Assembly: GCF_002104995.1 (NCBI RefSeq)
Contig: NW_024468333.1
Coordinates: 1 to 38,188 of the forward strand
Length of the DNA: 38,188 nucleotides
Source of the DNA: Linderina pennispora
Lineage: Eukaryota; Kickxellomycota; Kickxellomycetes; Kickxellales; Kickxellaceae
Reading direction: 5' to 3'
The stretch's first letter is position 1. The number at the start of each line of letters is the position of its first letter. Below the pieces are notes generated by a model. That model ran no database searches and was not told where the DNA came from. It worked only from the letters and a program-made list of their open reading frames with translations. The position numbers and the translations under genes were made by a program. Shown here in pieces: positions 1 to 9,977 of the stretch.

Positions 1-3000
1 TGGCGACGCTGACGGATCCCAAGGACCTGGTACCCTATCTTGATTCGCTGGTGCCTCTGCTGCGCGGTGTGCTTGTGGACCCTGTTCCTGAAACGCGTGC
101 CACGTCGGCCAAGGCCTGGGCTCGCTGGTGCAGAAGCTGGGCGAAACGCAGTTCCCGAGCCTGGTGGCTGACCTAGTGAAGGTGCTCAAGAGCGACGCGT
201 CGGGTGTCGATCGGGCTGGAGCTGCGCAGGGTCTGTCTGAGGTCCTGTCGGGTATCGGCATGGAGCGTCTCGAGGGCCTGGTTCCCGAGATCCTGGCCAA
301 CTGCAACTCGTCGCGCGTGCCTGTGCGCGAGGGCTTCATGATGCTGCTGATCTACCTTCCGGTGACGTTCGGCGAGGAGTTCCAGAAGTTCCTGCCGCAG
401 GTGATCCCGCCTGTTCTGTCCGGCTTGGCCGACGAGAACGAGCAGGTCAGAGACGCTGCTGCGCGCCGGCCGCATCCTGGTCATGTCGTATTCCAAGACG
501 GCTGTCGACCAGCTGCTGCCCGAGCTGCTGGCTGGCGTGCAGCACGAGTCGTGGCGCATCCGCCACTCGTCGATCGAGCTGCTCGGAGAGTTCCTGTTCC
601 GGGTCGCCGGTATCAGCGGCAAGCAGGCCGAGAAGGAGCGCGAGGAGGCGCGTGCTCAGTTCTTTGCTGTCCAGGAAGGCGGCGAGGATGGCGAGGATGG
701 CGAGGGTGCTGGCGAAGGCGGCGAGGGTGCTGGTGAGGCTGGCGAGGGCTCTGACGAGGACGAGGACGACGAGCTGGCCATCTCGAAGCAACCTGCGCAA
801 CGTGCTGAACGAGAACCTGGGAGCCGAGCGCTGCAACTCTGTGCTGGCGTCGCTGTATGTGGCCCGCAGTGACGTGTCGGCGATGGTGCGCCAGGCGGCG
901 TTCTCAGTGTGGAAGAGCATTGTCAGCCATACGCCACGCACGCTGCGCGAGTGCCTGCCCAAGATCATGGACATTGTGCTGAGCGGTCTGCGGCAGACGA
1001 GTACGAGCGCCGCACAACCGCTGCTCGCACTCGGCGACCTTGTGCGCAAGCTGGGCGAGTCGATCATGGCCGAGATTGTGCCGATTCTGGAGAAGGCCCT
1101 GTCCGACCAGACTTCTGGAGCAGCCGGTGGCGTGCGCCACGGAGTGTTTATCGGTCTGTCGAGATCCTGCAGTCAGCAGGCAAGTCATACATCGACGTGT
1201 ATGCTGACGCGATGATCCCGCTGGTCCGCCGCGGCCTGTGCGACGAGGACGCCATGGTGCGCGAGGCGGCAGCCTCAGCCTTTGACAGCCTGCAGCAGGC
1301 TGTTGGCCCGAGCATCATTGACTCGGTGGTCCCACCGCTGCTCACAGCGCTGACTGTGCAGCAGGGCGGCGAGGGAGCCAAGGACGCAATTCTCCCGGGC
1401 ATCAATGCCGAGCACGCGCTCGAGCTCTGCGCGAGCTGATGGCAGTGCGTGCCAACGTGGTGTTCCCGGTCCTGATCCCGACACTGACAGCCAAGCCTGT
1501 ACAGCGTTCCACGCCCAGGCCCTGGCATCTCTGATCCAGGTGTCTGGCAGCAGCTTGAGCAGGCGGCTGCCGCAGATCCTGGTGTCGCTGTTCGAGTCGC
1601 TGCCAGTACACCACGCCAATGGCGATGCCGAGGCGGAGAGTGCCCTGCGCGACACTGTGCGTGTGGTGGTGACTGCGCAGCGCAGGACGAGGACACGCTC
1701 GAGGCCCTGATGATGCTGTTCCATGAGTCGGTCAAGATCAACGAGAGCACCAAGCTCAGCGAGGCGCCGGAGGTCGTGTCGCGTGTGGCCGAGGCGTGCT
1801 TTGCGCTGGCCGCCATGTGCCAGGCGTTCGGGCCAGGCTCTGCAGCGCGCGGGCGCACTGTGCTTGGTACACATGTGATCGACTGGCTGCGGGTGCTTAT
1901 TGACCTGCTGGCGTGCCGTCGGATCTGGTGGTCAAGGCGGCCTGGACAGCGCTCGACGCGCTGGTCAAGACTGTGCCCAAGGAGGACTTTGACGGCTATG
2001 TCGGCCCGGTGAGCCGCTCAGTGAAGCGGGCTACCGACTCGCTGCCTGTGGGCACCACGACGCTGCCTGGCTTCGATCTGCCCAAGGGCGTGGGCCCGAT
2101 CCTGCCCATCTACGCCCAGGGTCTGCTGGTTGGCTCGGCCGACTCCAAGGAGCGCGCTGTGCGTGGCATGGCGCGTCTTGTGCGGTTCACGAGCCCTGCA
2201 GCCCTGCGGCCGTTCGCGAACTGGCATTACGGGCCGCTGATTCGTATTGTCGAGACCGTCACCCAGCCAACGTCAAGGCAGCGATTCTCAGCACGCTTGG
2301 CCTGCTGCTGACGCAGATTCCGGCGCTGATGCGCCCGTTCCTGCCGCAGCTGCAGCGCACGTTTGTGCGTGGCCTGACCGAGCAGGACGATGCAGTCCGC
2401 CAGCGTGCTGCCATGGCTCTGTCAGCCTTGATTCCGCTGCAGCCGCGTCTTGATCCGCTGGTCAGTGAGCTGACGGCCGGAATCCGCCAGGCTGAGGCCT
2501 TGGCATGCGCCTGCCATGATGAAGGCCATCCGGGCCGTGCTGCGTGCTCCCAACGCGAAGTCGCTCTCTGCCAACAGCGTGCAGGGCATCGAAGACGTCG
2601 TTGTTGACAAGGCCAATGGCGATGGTGGACGCCGTCGAGGGCAGCGCCGATTTCCGCTGGCAGGCGCTCAAGAGCGAATGCTTCGGCGCCCTGTGCGCTA
2701 TGGTGCCTGCCGAGGATGCGTCCGCCTTGTCGAGCAGTACGCGCTGGCCACCTCTGACGACCCGTCAGAGACCCAGGCGCTGAAGCTGCGGGCTATGGCT
2801 GCCGCTCTGGCTGCCGCTCCGCAGGTCTTTGCCCAGTCGGAGGCCCTGCAGAGCAGCATTGTTGCTGGCGTCGAGCAGGCGCTTGTGCCCAGCACCTCGG
2901 TGCACCAGCCGATGGCTGCTCTTCAGGCCATCGGTGTGGCGAAGTCTGCTTGCTGCAAAGGAGTAGCTACCCCTGGCAGCGCCATTGTCGAGCCGCTGGT

Positions 3001-3456
3001 GTCTGCGCTGGTGCGTGCTGTCGACCCTGCAACCATGTCGGCCTTTGACTCGGAGACGCAGCAGGCTGCGCTGGCTGCGCTCAAGTCGCTGGCCAAGCGC
3101 CGCTACGCAGACCTCATCGAGAGTGTGCGTGACCAGGTCGTCATGGCCGCCATGGCACATGTGCGCGACCGCAACATCCAGGTCAAGCTGGCCGCCGAGC
3201 GCTGCGCCCTGTACGCCCTGCGCATGGCGCGCGTGCCGGCCGAGGACTTTGACGGATCCGACGAGCCCTCAAGGCGTATGTCGAGAACATGGGCGGCGCC
3301 AGCTCCGAGAAGGGCAAGCAGGTGCTGGACTACCAGCGGCGCGTGCTGAACAAGCTGGCCGAGAGCACCCGCGAGCTCGACTACCTCAGCGACGACGACG
3401 AGGACCGGGCTGCCAACCACAATGACGAGGACGACGATGAGGACAATGCCGAGTAA
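1..3456 (+). CDS. GCN1: Translational activator GCN1, C-terminal part (5' end outside window; multiple frame breaks)
   Basis: About 1,150 residues of HEAT-repeat protein can be followed to a TAA at 3454-3456. The order of recognisable segments matches eukaryotic Gcn1: [76 protein letters not shown] and an acidic tail. Gcn1 binds ribosomes and the Gcn2 RWD domain and activates eIF2-alpha phosphorylation under amino-acid starvation. The segment covers the end of the eEF3-like region and the Gcn2-binding region. Reading is continuous only across frame changes near 115, 460, 786, 1161, 1424, 1504, 1680, 1913, 2266, 2498, 2508, 2618, 2725 and 3265. Most are explained by loss of one base from GG or CC. 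Residues encoded by about 673-775 form a Gly/Glu/Asp-rich insertion between HEAT repeats. Identity is secure; whether the gene is intact in the organism is not. Confidence 0.93.
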
Positions 3457-4702
3457 CTGCATTTTTCTCCAGGATATTAAACCAACAAGTAAACAAACAT
3501 TTCTATGTTTACAATGGCGTGGCAGATGCCTTCGCTATTCGCTTTGTAAACGTGCGAATCGTGGCAATTATGTGGTCGGATACTCAGGCTTTGTGGCGTG
3601 TGCGCCTTGTCATATATTGACAGGTGCGATGGCCAAGCTGTACATGGTGTGCTTGAGGCAATATGCTATTTTCCTTTTCGCACCGCTGTCTCCCAGGCTT
3701 TTGCATCTGCATTTGCATGTGCAAATCCCTCCCCTCAAAAGCAGCGCCTCTCGCTGTGTTGCGCCATGAGATGGCCAAGACATCCTGGCTGCACACTACG
3801 TATGGTGCGGCAAATAACATGCAATAGGAGGAGCCCGTACATCTGGTTCTGCAGAGCTGAGAATAAAAGCAGCCGCGGGCGGACCGCGTTTGCTTCGCGC
3901 TGTTGCTGAATGGGGACCGGTCGGTGGAGCCAATTAATGGAGATGCGCGCTATTTGGGGGATGTTGGTGATCGCCATTCCTGGCCTTGTTCAGGTCGCTT
4001 GCCCCACCAGGGCAAAATGGGCCGCTGAATAAACTGCCGGCGGTGTGGACACGCAAAGCAGATCGCGCTGCACTAGCATTTCCTGGGTAAACGGCGCTGT
4101 GCCTGGCTGGTGGTCGACGCTTGCATGGCTCATGGCGGGAGTCTGGTGGACATGGTGCCACTGCGACACACCCGCGGCCAGCATAGAGCGGACACCGGTT
4201 TTGATACCGGGCTTCTAGAAGAGAAGGTGTGCCCATGTAGCACACAGGCTGGTGGCAGGCCCCTTGCATTCGGGCTCATTGTCAGGCCATCAAAATCGCG
4301 TCAGTGTGGAAGCTGTGTTGAATGTTTTTTTTGGGAATCTGAGTGTGAGACGATGTCGATCCTTCCCGGCCCGCCAACCGGTCCTTCTATTTTTTTTCCT
4401 CATACAGCCATTGTTTTGCATCTTGGGCTGCCTTGCCCACAGCGGTCTGCCTGCCTTGCGCGGTTTTTAAGGACGGAGTTCTGGCACAGCCTTCGGCTCC
4501 TGATCCTTCACTGCTTTTCGCACTCCTACTCCTCCTTCCCTTCTCTCTCCCTCCTTTTTCGAGCTCCCTTTCGAACCTTTGAGGACACTAAATAGGCCGG
4601 TTCTATTACTGCTCCTCTTGCCCCTTCCCCTACAATCCCCGCGTTCCCTGTTACCAGGATACACTTCCTACATATACTCGAAGCGGAAACATAGCACCAA
4701 CA
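3457..4702. other. Intergenic, GCN1 to first GH17 gene
   Basis: No convincing gene is seen. Open frames here are short, lack a recognisable domain or begin without ATG. The last 250 bases are pyrimidine-rich (about 4500-4640), as expected for the promoter and leader of the highly expressed GH17 gene. Several T-runs occur at 4325-4332 and 4390-4397. No tRNA-like A/B boxes were found. Confidence 0.6.
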
Positions 4703-5836
4703 ATGCAGGTCATTATTTCCTTTGTCTTTGCGCTTTTCGTGTTCACTCTGGCCAACATTGGTGTGTCGGCTGCCCCGGTGCCGCAGAAGATTGGCGACGC
4801 GCTGGACATCCAGTACAACGCTGCCACCAACCCCTACGCAAACGTCAACTGGTCGCCGTCGCCTGCTGCCCCCACCACCACGGAGGCTGCCGCCGCTAGC
4901 TCGGCTGCTCCCGTTGCCTCTGCTGCCCCAGTGACCACCGAGGCTGCTCCCGCCCCAGCCTCCTACTCCACCTCCGCCGCCGCCCCTTCGCCGTCGACCA
5001 GCACCGACAGCAGCAAGCCCCTGTGGGGCTTGGCGTACTCGCCGTACAACAACGATGGCTCGTGCCCCGATCAGTCGGCCGTCACCGCCCAGCTGCAGAA
5101 GCTGGTCTCTGTCACCGACAACATCCGCCTGTACTCGACCGACTGCTCGCAGCTCGAGTTTGTGCTGAAGGCAATCTCTGAGAACAACCTGAACCTTGGC
5201 GTGTACGCCGGCATCTGGACCACGGACGGCGCCTCGCGTGTGCAGTCGGACCTCGAGAGCTTTGTCTCGGCCGTCCATGCGCACCCGGGACTCGTCAAGG
5301 GCGTGTCGGTCGGTAACGAGGATCTGTTCAAGGGCATGGCTGAGTCCACCCTGATCGGCTACATCAACCAGGTGCGCTCGCGCCTGCAGTCCGAGGGCCT
5401 CGGCAACATCCCCGTGTACACCACCGAGACCGACGCCAAGGTCACCTCGACTCTGATTGACGCCATCGACCTTGTGCAGGTCAACATCTACGCTGTGTTC
5501 GATGCCACCTTCACGTCCATCTCCAACTCGGTGCAGTCTGTGATTGCCCGTGCCAACAACATCCGCGGCATGGCAGGCAGCAAGCCTGTCCGCCTCGGCG
5601 AGACCGGCTGGGCCTCGGCTGGCACCTCAGGCCCCTGCCCTCTGACCCTCGCCAACCAGCAGCAGTACACTCAGGCGTTCCGCTGCGCCGCCAAGAGCAG
5701 CAACCTGGACTACTTCTTCTTCGAGGCGAAGAATGCCGACTGGAAGACGGGCGCGTCCCTGCTTGAGAAGAACTTTGGTGTCTTTGACTCGTCGTTCAAC
5801 GCCAAGTTCAACCTCAACTCCCTGGGCTCGTGCTAG
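4703..5836 (+). CDS. Secreted GH17 family beta-1,3-glucanase/transglycosylase with Ser/Thr/Ala/Pro linker
   Basis: 377 residues in one open frame. An N-terminal signal peptide (about 1-24) is followed by a low-complexity Ala/Pro/Thr/Ser linker (about 50-104), probably O-glycosylated. The GH17 domain runs from about 105 to 377 and begins KPLWGLAYSPYNNDGSC. In GH17 enzymes the acid/base and nucleophile are two Glu residues; here they fit E206 in VSVGNED and E300 in LGETGW. The family (Bgl2, Scw4, Scw10) cleaves or re-joins beta-1,3-glucan in the cell wall. There is no C-terminal hydrophobic tail, so a GPI anchor is unlikely. A second GH17 gene follows on the same strand about 1 kb downstream, which suggests tandem duplication. 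Codons are strongly GC-ended, typical of a highly expressed gene. The substrate is inferred from the family. Confidence 0.93.
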   Translation: MQVIISFVFALFVFTLANIGVSAAPVPQKIGDALDIQYNAATNPYANVNWSPSPAAPTTTEAAAASSAAPVASAAPVTTEAAPAPASYSTSAAAPSPSTSTDSSKPLWGLAYSPYNNDGSCPDQSAVTAQLQKLVSVTDNIRLYSTDCSQLEFVLKAISENNLNLGVYAGIWTTDGASRVQSDLESFVSAVHAHPGLVKGVSVGNEDLFKGMAESTLIGYINQVRSRLQSEGLGNIPVYTTETDAKVTSTLIDAIDLVQVNIYAVFDATFTSISNSVQSVIARANNIRGMAGSKPVRLGETGWASAGTSGPCPLTLANQQQYTQAFRCAAKSSNLDYFFFEAKNADWKTGASLLEKNFGVFDSSFNAKFNLNSLGSC

Positions 5837-6856
5837 GCAACTACACCCCCTGCCTTCCATCGCGTGTACTTTTAGCACACATTCTTCACCGTCGACGTAT
5901 ATCTCAGCTTTCTCTCCAACCCCCACCTCCCCTACGTCCTTTTGATATGCTCTACGAACCTCAATGTCTCTTTTCTCTCTCCATTTCTTATGTTTTTTAT
6001 TATTGGGCTTTTCTTCGTTGACTAGACTTTTCTTTCGTTCGATATGACAATACAATCTGCTTGAATCATCATTCAACTGTGTTCCATGGATCTGTGGAAC
6101 ATGAGGCCGTATCTAGACGAGTTGGGGTAGTTATGTGCCCAACCGAACGTTTCCAGTATAGAAATCTGTCCCCAGTGGTTTCACTGTGCTTGACACCAAT
6201 ACATAGCCTGGTAGTCTTGCTGTCAAGCACCGCGGACATGGCACATTTAGCTTTTGGAGGGAAGAGGTCCCTCTCATATGACCACGTGTAAAGACGCGCA
6301 CTTGGAAGCAGCCGCCTGGTTGCTTTGTGGGAATCCACGCAGGATGCATGGTGAGCGGCGTGTTCGCATGAGGCCCTTTGACTTAATCTCCTTTCTAGAA
6401 TGCATGTGGTAGTGGCATCGAGGGCGGGAGGAGCGCGTTGCTATGCACGATGACTCCATTCTTCGTCGCCGCACATATAATATGCCAGTGTACGCTTCGG
6501 AGGTTTTCCCGTTATTTCTGGCACGCCCTTAACCCTGGAAGTGACGATAATTAAATATTAAGGAGGCAAACCCGGGGGAGGCTAGAAAGCAAGGGGTGAT
6601 TTATAAATAGAAAAGCAAGGCTCCGCAGTCCTTACTATTCACCCCCATTTAGCCTGCAAAACGCATATGCACTTTATTAATGTAGAGTCGAGTATGAGCA
6701 CTAAATCTGCTACCATGTCCTTTTGATGTGAGCAACTGTGCCAGGCTGTATATAAACCAACTTGTTCTCTGGCAGCAATATAATCTACACATCAATTCAA
6801 ACCTGCATTACCATTCACATTGCATTACACCATCAATACCTCTTCACCCACCTACG
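5837..6856. other. Intergenic between the two GH17 genes
   Basis: 3' flank of the first and promoter of the second GH17 gene. The DNA becomes AT-richer toward 6600-6850. Two TATA-like sequences occur, one near 6600-6609 and the better placed one at 6749-6756. No further open frame has recognisable content. Confidence 0.6.
6749..6756 (+). promoter_or_regulatory. TATA box of the second GH17 gene
   Basis: TATATAAA lies about 100 bases upstream of the chosen ATG (6857), in an AT-rich leader. This position also argues against using any in-frame start upstream of 6857. Confidence 0.6.
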
Positions 6857-7772
6857 ATGCTGGCCATCTACTCCACCCTCCTCGCACTTGCACTGACGCT
6901 AATAGCAAGCGTTGTCACCGCAAAAACCCCAGAGTCTAACCGACCGCTTTGGGGTCTGTGCTACTCGCCGTACAACAACGACGGATCATGCCCCGCTTAT
7001 GAGTCAGTCGAAAGCGGTCTGAACGCCGTAGCCGATGTTGCCAAAAACATTCGTCTGTTCTCAACCGACTGCAGCCAGCTCAAGTTTGCACTAAAGGCGA
7101 TCACAAAGAACGACCTCGACATGGGTGTCTATGCTGGGCTGTGGATCACTGACGGCGACCAACGCAAGAACTCCGATGTGGCTGCTTTCATTGACGCTGC
7201 CAAAGCCTACAATTCATCGGGCCTGATCCGCGGCGTATCTGTAGGCAACGAGGAAACATTCAAGAACATGGATTCTGCGCAAGTCGTTGGCCATATCAAC
7301 GACGTTCGCTCCAAGCTGCGTGGTTCCGGGCTCGGACATATCCCTGTGTACACCACTGATGTTGATAGCCACTTTACGCCGGAAATGGCCAAGGCCAGCG
7401 ACGTGGTCAACGTTAACGTGTACTCGATGTTTGACGGGAGCCCGATAACCATGGACCAAGCCGTGCAGCGGGTGATTGCCCGCGCCAACCATGTCCGCGA
7501 TTCGGTTCGCCCAGGGAAAGAAGGTGCGCATCAGCGAGTCGGGATGGGCAGCGGGAGGCAATCTGAAGGGCATGCCGCTGACCTTGGAAAACCAGCAGAG
7601 CTACCTGCGCAAGTTCAAGTGTGCTGCCGAGAAGGCAGGCTTCGAGTATTTTTTCTTCGAGGCAAAGAACGCCGACTGGAAGAAGAGCATGAAGCAGGCA
7701 GACTACGAGTACAACTTTGGCGTCTTTGACTCCAACTTTGGCCACAAGCTTGACTTTAGCATCAAGTGCTGA
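6857..7772 (+). CDS. Secreted GH17 family glucanase, paralogue without linker (one frame break)
   Basis: About 304 residues. The start at 6857 gives a clear signal peptide (MLAIYSTLLALALTLIASVV) and then goes almost directly into the GH17 domain (RPLWGLCYSPYNNDGSC). It is close to the upstream gene throughout but lacks the Ser/Thr/Pro linker. The catalytic Glu residues are conserved in VSVGNEE and RISESGW. The frame changes by +1 (or -2) near 7490-7510: upstream reads RANHVRD and downstream reads IRFAQGKKVRISE. The C-terminal part then ends at 7770-7772 with the paralogous FFFEAKNADWK and NFGVFDSNF segments. Everything around the break reads as normal GH17, so I treat it as a probable sequence error. 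Codon use is less GC-biased than in the first copy, suggesting lower expression or older divergence. Confidence 0.88.
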
Positions 7773-8450
7773 AAGCACTGCATAGTCATATTTTTCACAT
7801 GTAAAACACTTCATCACAACTGCGTATATCATTCAACATAGCACCACATTCTGCATTATGAAAAGGCAATGCCCCGCCCTTCTTGTGGAGAGGTAATCTT
7901 GCCCAGGGCCAACGACTAATCAGCAATGATATTGGTAGCTGTGTAGGAGCAAAGTGTCCAAGCTGCATTCATTGCGGAAAAATGTAAAAATAACTGCGCG
8001 ATGAGGTGAGGTATCGCACGTATGATCCCAAATGCCCCTGCAAAACTTCCAGAAGGCACTGCGCAACAGCTATTTTCGCATCTGCCTCAAGGACTCATGG
8101 CCGCCATATATCTGCAATAGGCGTATTCTACACCTGGGCATGGCAAGCGGATTTTCCGACGTCGTGATATCTAAACAAGGGCGATTTGCCCCTTGCGCCC
8201 CTCAGCCGACCCGCGGGGCAGCAGCGCTGACACTGGATGAAGTCTAAAAATACTGGCACTCTAGCCGCATGCCGCAGAATGTTCGGATGCATCGCTGTGC
8301 GCCATTCGTTTCCGCGCCCACAGCCGGGGGTGGCTGGCTGAGCTTAGTGAAAGACACTTATATAAGCCGGTGCATGCCCAGGGCCAGCTGTGGAGAGGAA
8401 AGCAAGGACTTCCTCTTCTTTTTTCTTTTCGGCCACTCTTTTTCTTCACC
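7773..8450. other. Intergenic, GH17 to I78 inhibitor
   Basis: No gene is supported. The last 100 bases hold the promoter of the small secreted protein, including a TATA box at 8359-8365 and a pyrimidine-rich leader. Confidence 0.6.
8359..8365 (+). promoter_or_regulatory. TATA box of the I78 inhibitor gene
   Basis: TATATAA within CTTATATAAG, 86 bases before the ATG at 8451. It is followed by a CT-rich leader. Confidence 0.6.
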
Positions 8451-8768
8451 ATGAAGCTGTTTGCGACTCTTGCTCTCCTCCTCGTCTCTGCAGCAGCAGC
8501 TGCAGTCCCAGCCAAGCGCCAGGCGCCCGGCATTGGACAGGACGGCTGCAATGCTGCCAAGTGGGGTCCTCTGCTGGTTGGCAAGAAGATCATCCTCCCT
8601 AACAGGTGTGTCCACGGCACCCACAACAACGTCTTCTATGCCAAGGGGCTCCCTGAGGGGACCCGCATCATCCCCCCTGGCACTCCTGTCACCGCAGACT
8701 ACCGCTTCAACCGCCTCAACCTCGAGGTCACTAGCGACTATATTGGTACCAAGGTGTGGTGCGGCTAA
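8451..8768 (+). CDS. Secreted peptidase inhibitor, I78 family
   Basis: 105 residues. The start at 8451 gives a signal peptide (MKLFATLALLLVSAAAAAVP) followed by a Lys-Arg (AKRQAPG), which looks like a Kex2 processing site. The mature part has a Cys near its start (DGCNAAKWGPLLVGK), then GTRIIPPGTPVTADY, RFNRLNLEV and a terminal VWCG. That is the pattern of the MEROPS I78 family: early Cys, a RVI-x-PG-x-x-VT-x-D core, RLN and a final CG. Known fungal I78 members inhibit serine proteases such as elastase. The reactive-loop residues here are inferred only by position. A third Cys (NRCVHG) is unusual. Its likely role is protection against host, competitor or own proteases outside the cell. Confidence 0.8.
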   Translation: MKLFATLALLLVSAAAAAVPAKRQAPGIGQDGCNAAKWGPLLVGKKIILPNRCVHGTHNNVFYAKGLPEGTRIIPPGTPVTADYRFNRLNLEVTSDYIGTKVWCG

Positions 8769-9060
8769 ACATCTTTGCGGCGCCTACATAGCTTCCCAAG
8801 TCGAGGTTTTGATAGCTTGCCCCCATGGCGCTTGTACACCTTGACAATATAATTGACGGTATTGCGAACAATTCATGGTTGCAAAGTGTGGCGTGCAGTA
8901 TTGACAGAGAAAGCAGTATGCTAAAAAAACATATGGTCTGCCCAAAACCACGTGCAATTGGATATATGGTATACACATGGCCACAACGGAGTGGGGGGTT
9001 TAACAACTGCCCCTTGATACTGTCTTCCACTGTCTACCTTATACCCGCACAACCACAGCC

Positions 9061-9942
9061 ATGGACACAAAAGGAAAGTGCATTCTGTTTGTCAGCGGAC
9101 TCGACCAGGAAGTCACAGAGCAGACACTGCAGGCAGCATTCATCCCGTTTGGCGAGATCGTCGAGGTCAGTCTGCCGCCCGACACGGGGTCCAAGAACCG
9201 GCACCGCGGATTCGGATTCATTGAGTTCGAGGAGTCTGATGATGCAGCAGCAGCAATCGACAACATGGAGGGGTCCGAGCTGCAGGGCCGCACCATCACG
9301 GTCCGGTATGCGCGCGGCAACGCCAGCTCCCTAGGCGAGATGCTGACAAAGGGCACGCGTGCGATCTTCAACGAGTCGGCGTGGATCGACAAGAACATGC
9401 CGGGGATGCAGCCCGCTGGCGCCATGGACACAGAGACGCCGGTGGACAACCCGCATGTGTTTCTGGAGTTTGCTGTGGATGGGAAGCCAAGCGGGCGGGT
9501 GGAGATCGAGCTGCGGCGCGATGTGGTTCCTCGCACGGCACAGAACTTTCTGGCGCTGTGCACACGCGAGCGGTCGATCGGGTACCAGGGATCGAAGGTA
9601 CACCGGATCATTCCAGGGTTCATGATCCAGGGCGGCGATTTCACCAATGGCGACGGGACTGGCGGCAAGTCCATCTACGGCAGCAAGTTTGACGACGAGA
9701 ACTTTGCACTGAAGCATGACGGCGCTGGAGTCCTGTCGATGGCGAATGCCGGACCCAACACCAACGGCTCGCAGTTCTTCATCACACTGGACAAGACGCC
9801 GTGGCTGGATGGCAAGCATGTCGTCTTTGGACGGGTCACCAAAGGCATGGATATTGTGCGGACAGTCGAGGCTCTGGGCGACAAGAACGCGCCCACGCAG
9901 CCAAAGAAGCCCATCACCATCTGCAACTGCGGCACTGTATGA
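9061..9942 (+). CDS. RRM-containing cyclophilin (PPIE/CYP33 type peptidyl-prolyl isomerase)
   Basis: 293 residues, close to the usual length of about 300. An N-terminal RRM (about 6-84) has RNP2 ILFVSG (8-13) and RNP1 RGFGFIEF (49-56). A short linker leads to a cyclophilin domain (about 131-293). Catalytic-site residues are intact: R182 in [16 protein letters not shown]187, Q190, and W248 and H253 in [14 protein letters not shown]. Proteins with this architecture associate with spliceosomes and in animals regulate chromatin through MLL; the fungal role is probably pre-mRNA splicing. The ATG at 9061 is the only sensible start. The gene converges on ZPR1 with 35 bases between the stop codons. 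Confidence 0.95.
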   Translation: MDTKGKCILFVSGLDQEVTEQTLQAAFIPFGEIVEVSLPPDTGSKNRHRGFGFIEFEESDDAAAAIDNMEGSELQGRTITVRYARGNASSLGEMLTKGTRAIFNESAWIDKNMPGMQPAGAMDTETPVDNPHVFLEFAVDGKPSGRVEIELRRDVVPRTAQNFLALCTRERSIGYQGSKVHRIIPGFMIQGGDFTNGDGTGGKSIYGSKFDDENFALKHDGAGVLSMANAGPNTNGSQFFITLDKTPWLDGKHVVFGRVTKGMDIVRTVEALGDKNAPTQPKKPITICNCGTV

Positions 9943-9977
9943 CGCTTTTCATTTTGTGTGTACCGAAGAATGCTATT

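Noticed and set aside
4110-4595. A 161-codon plus-strand frame upstream of the first GH17 gene
   Set aside because: Begins without ATG, has no recognisable content and runs through the pyrimidine-rich GH17 leader.
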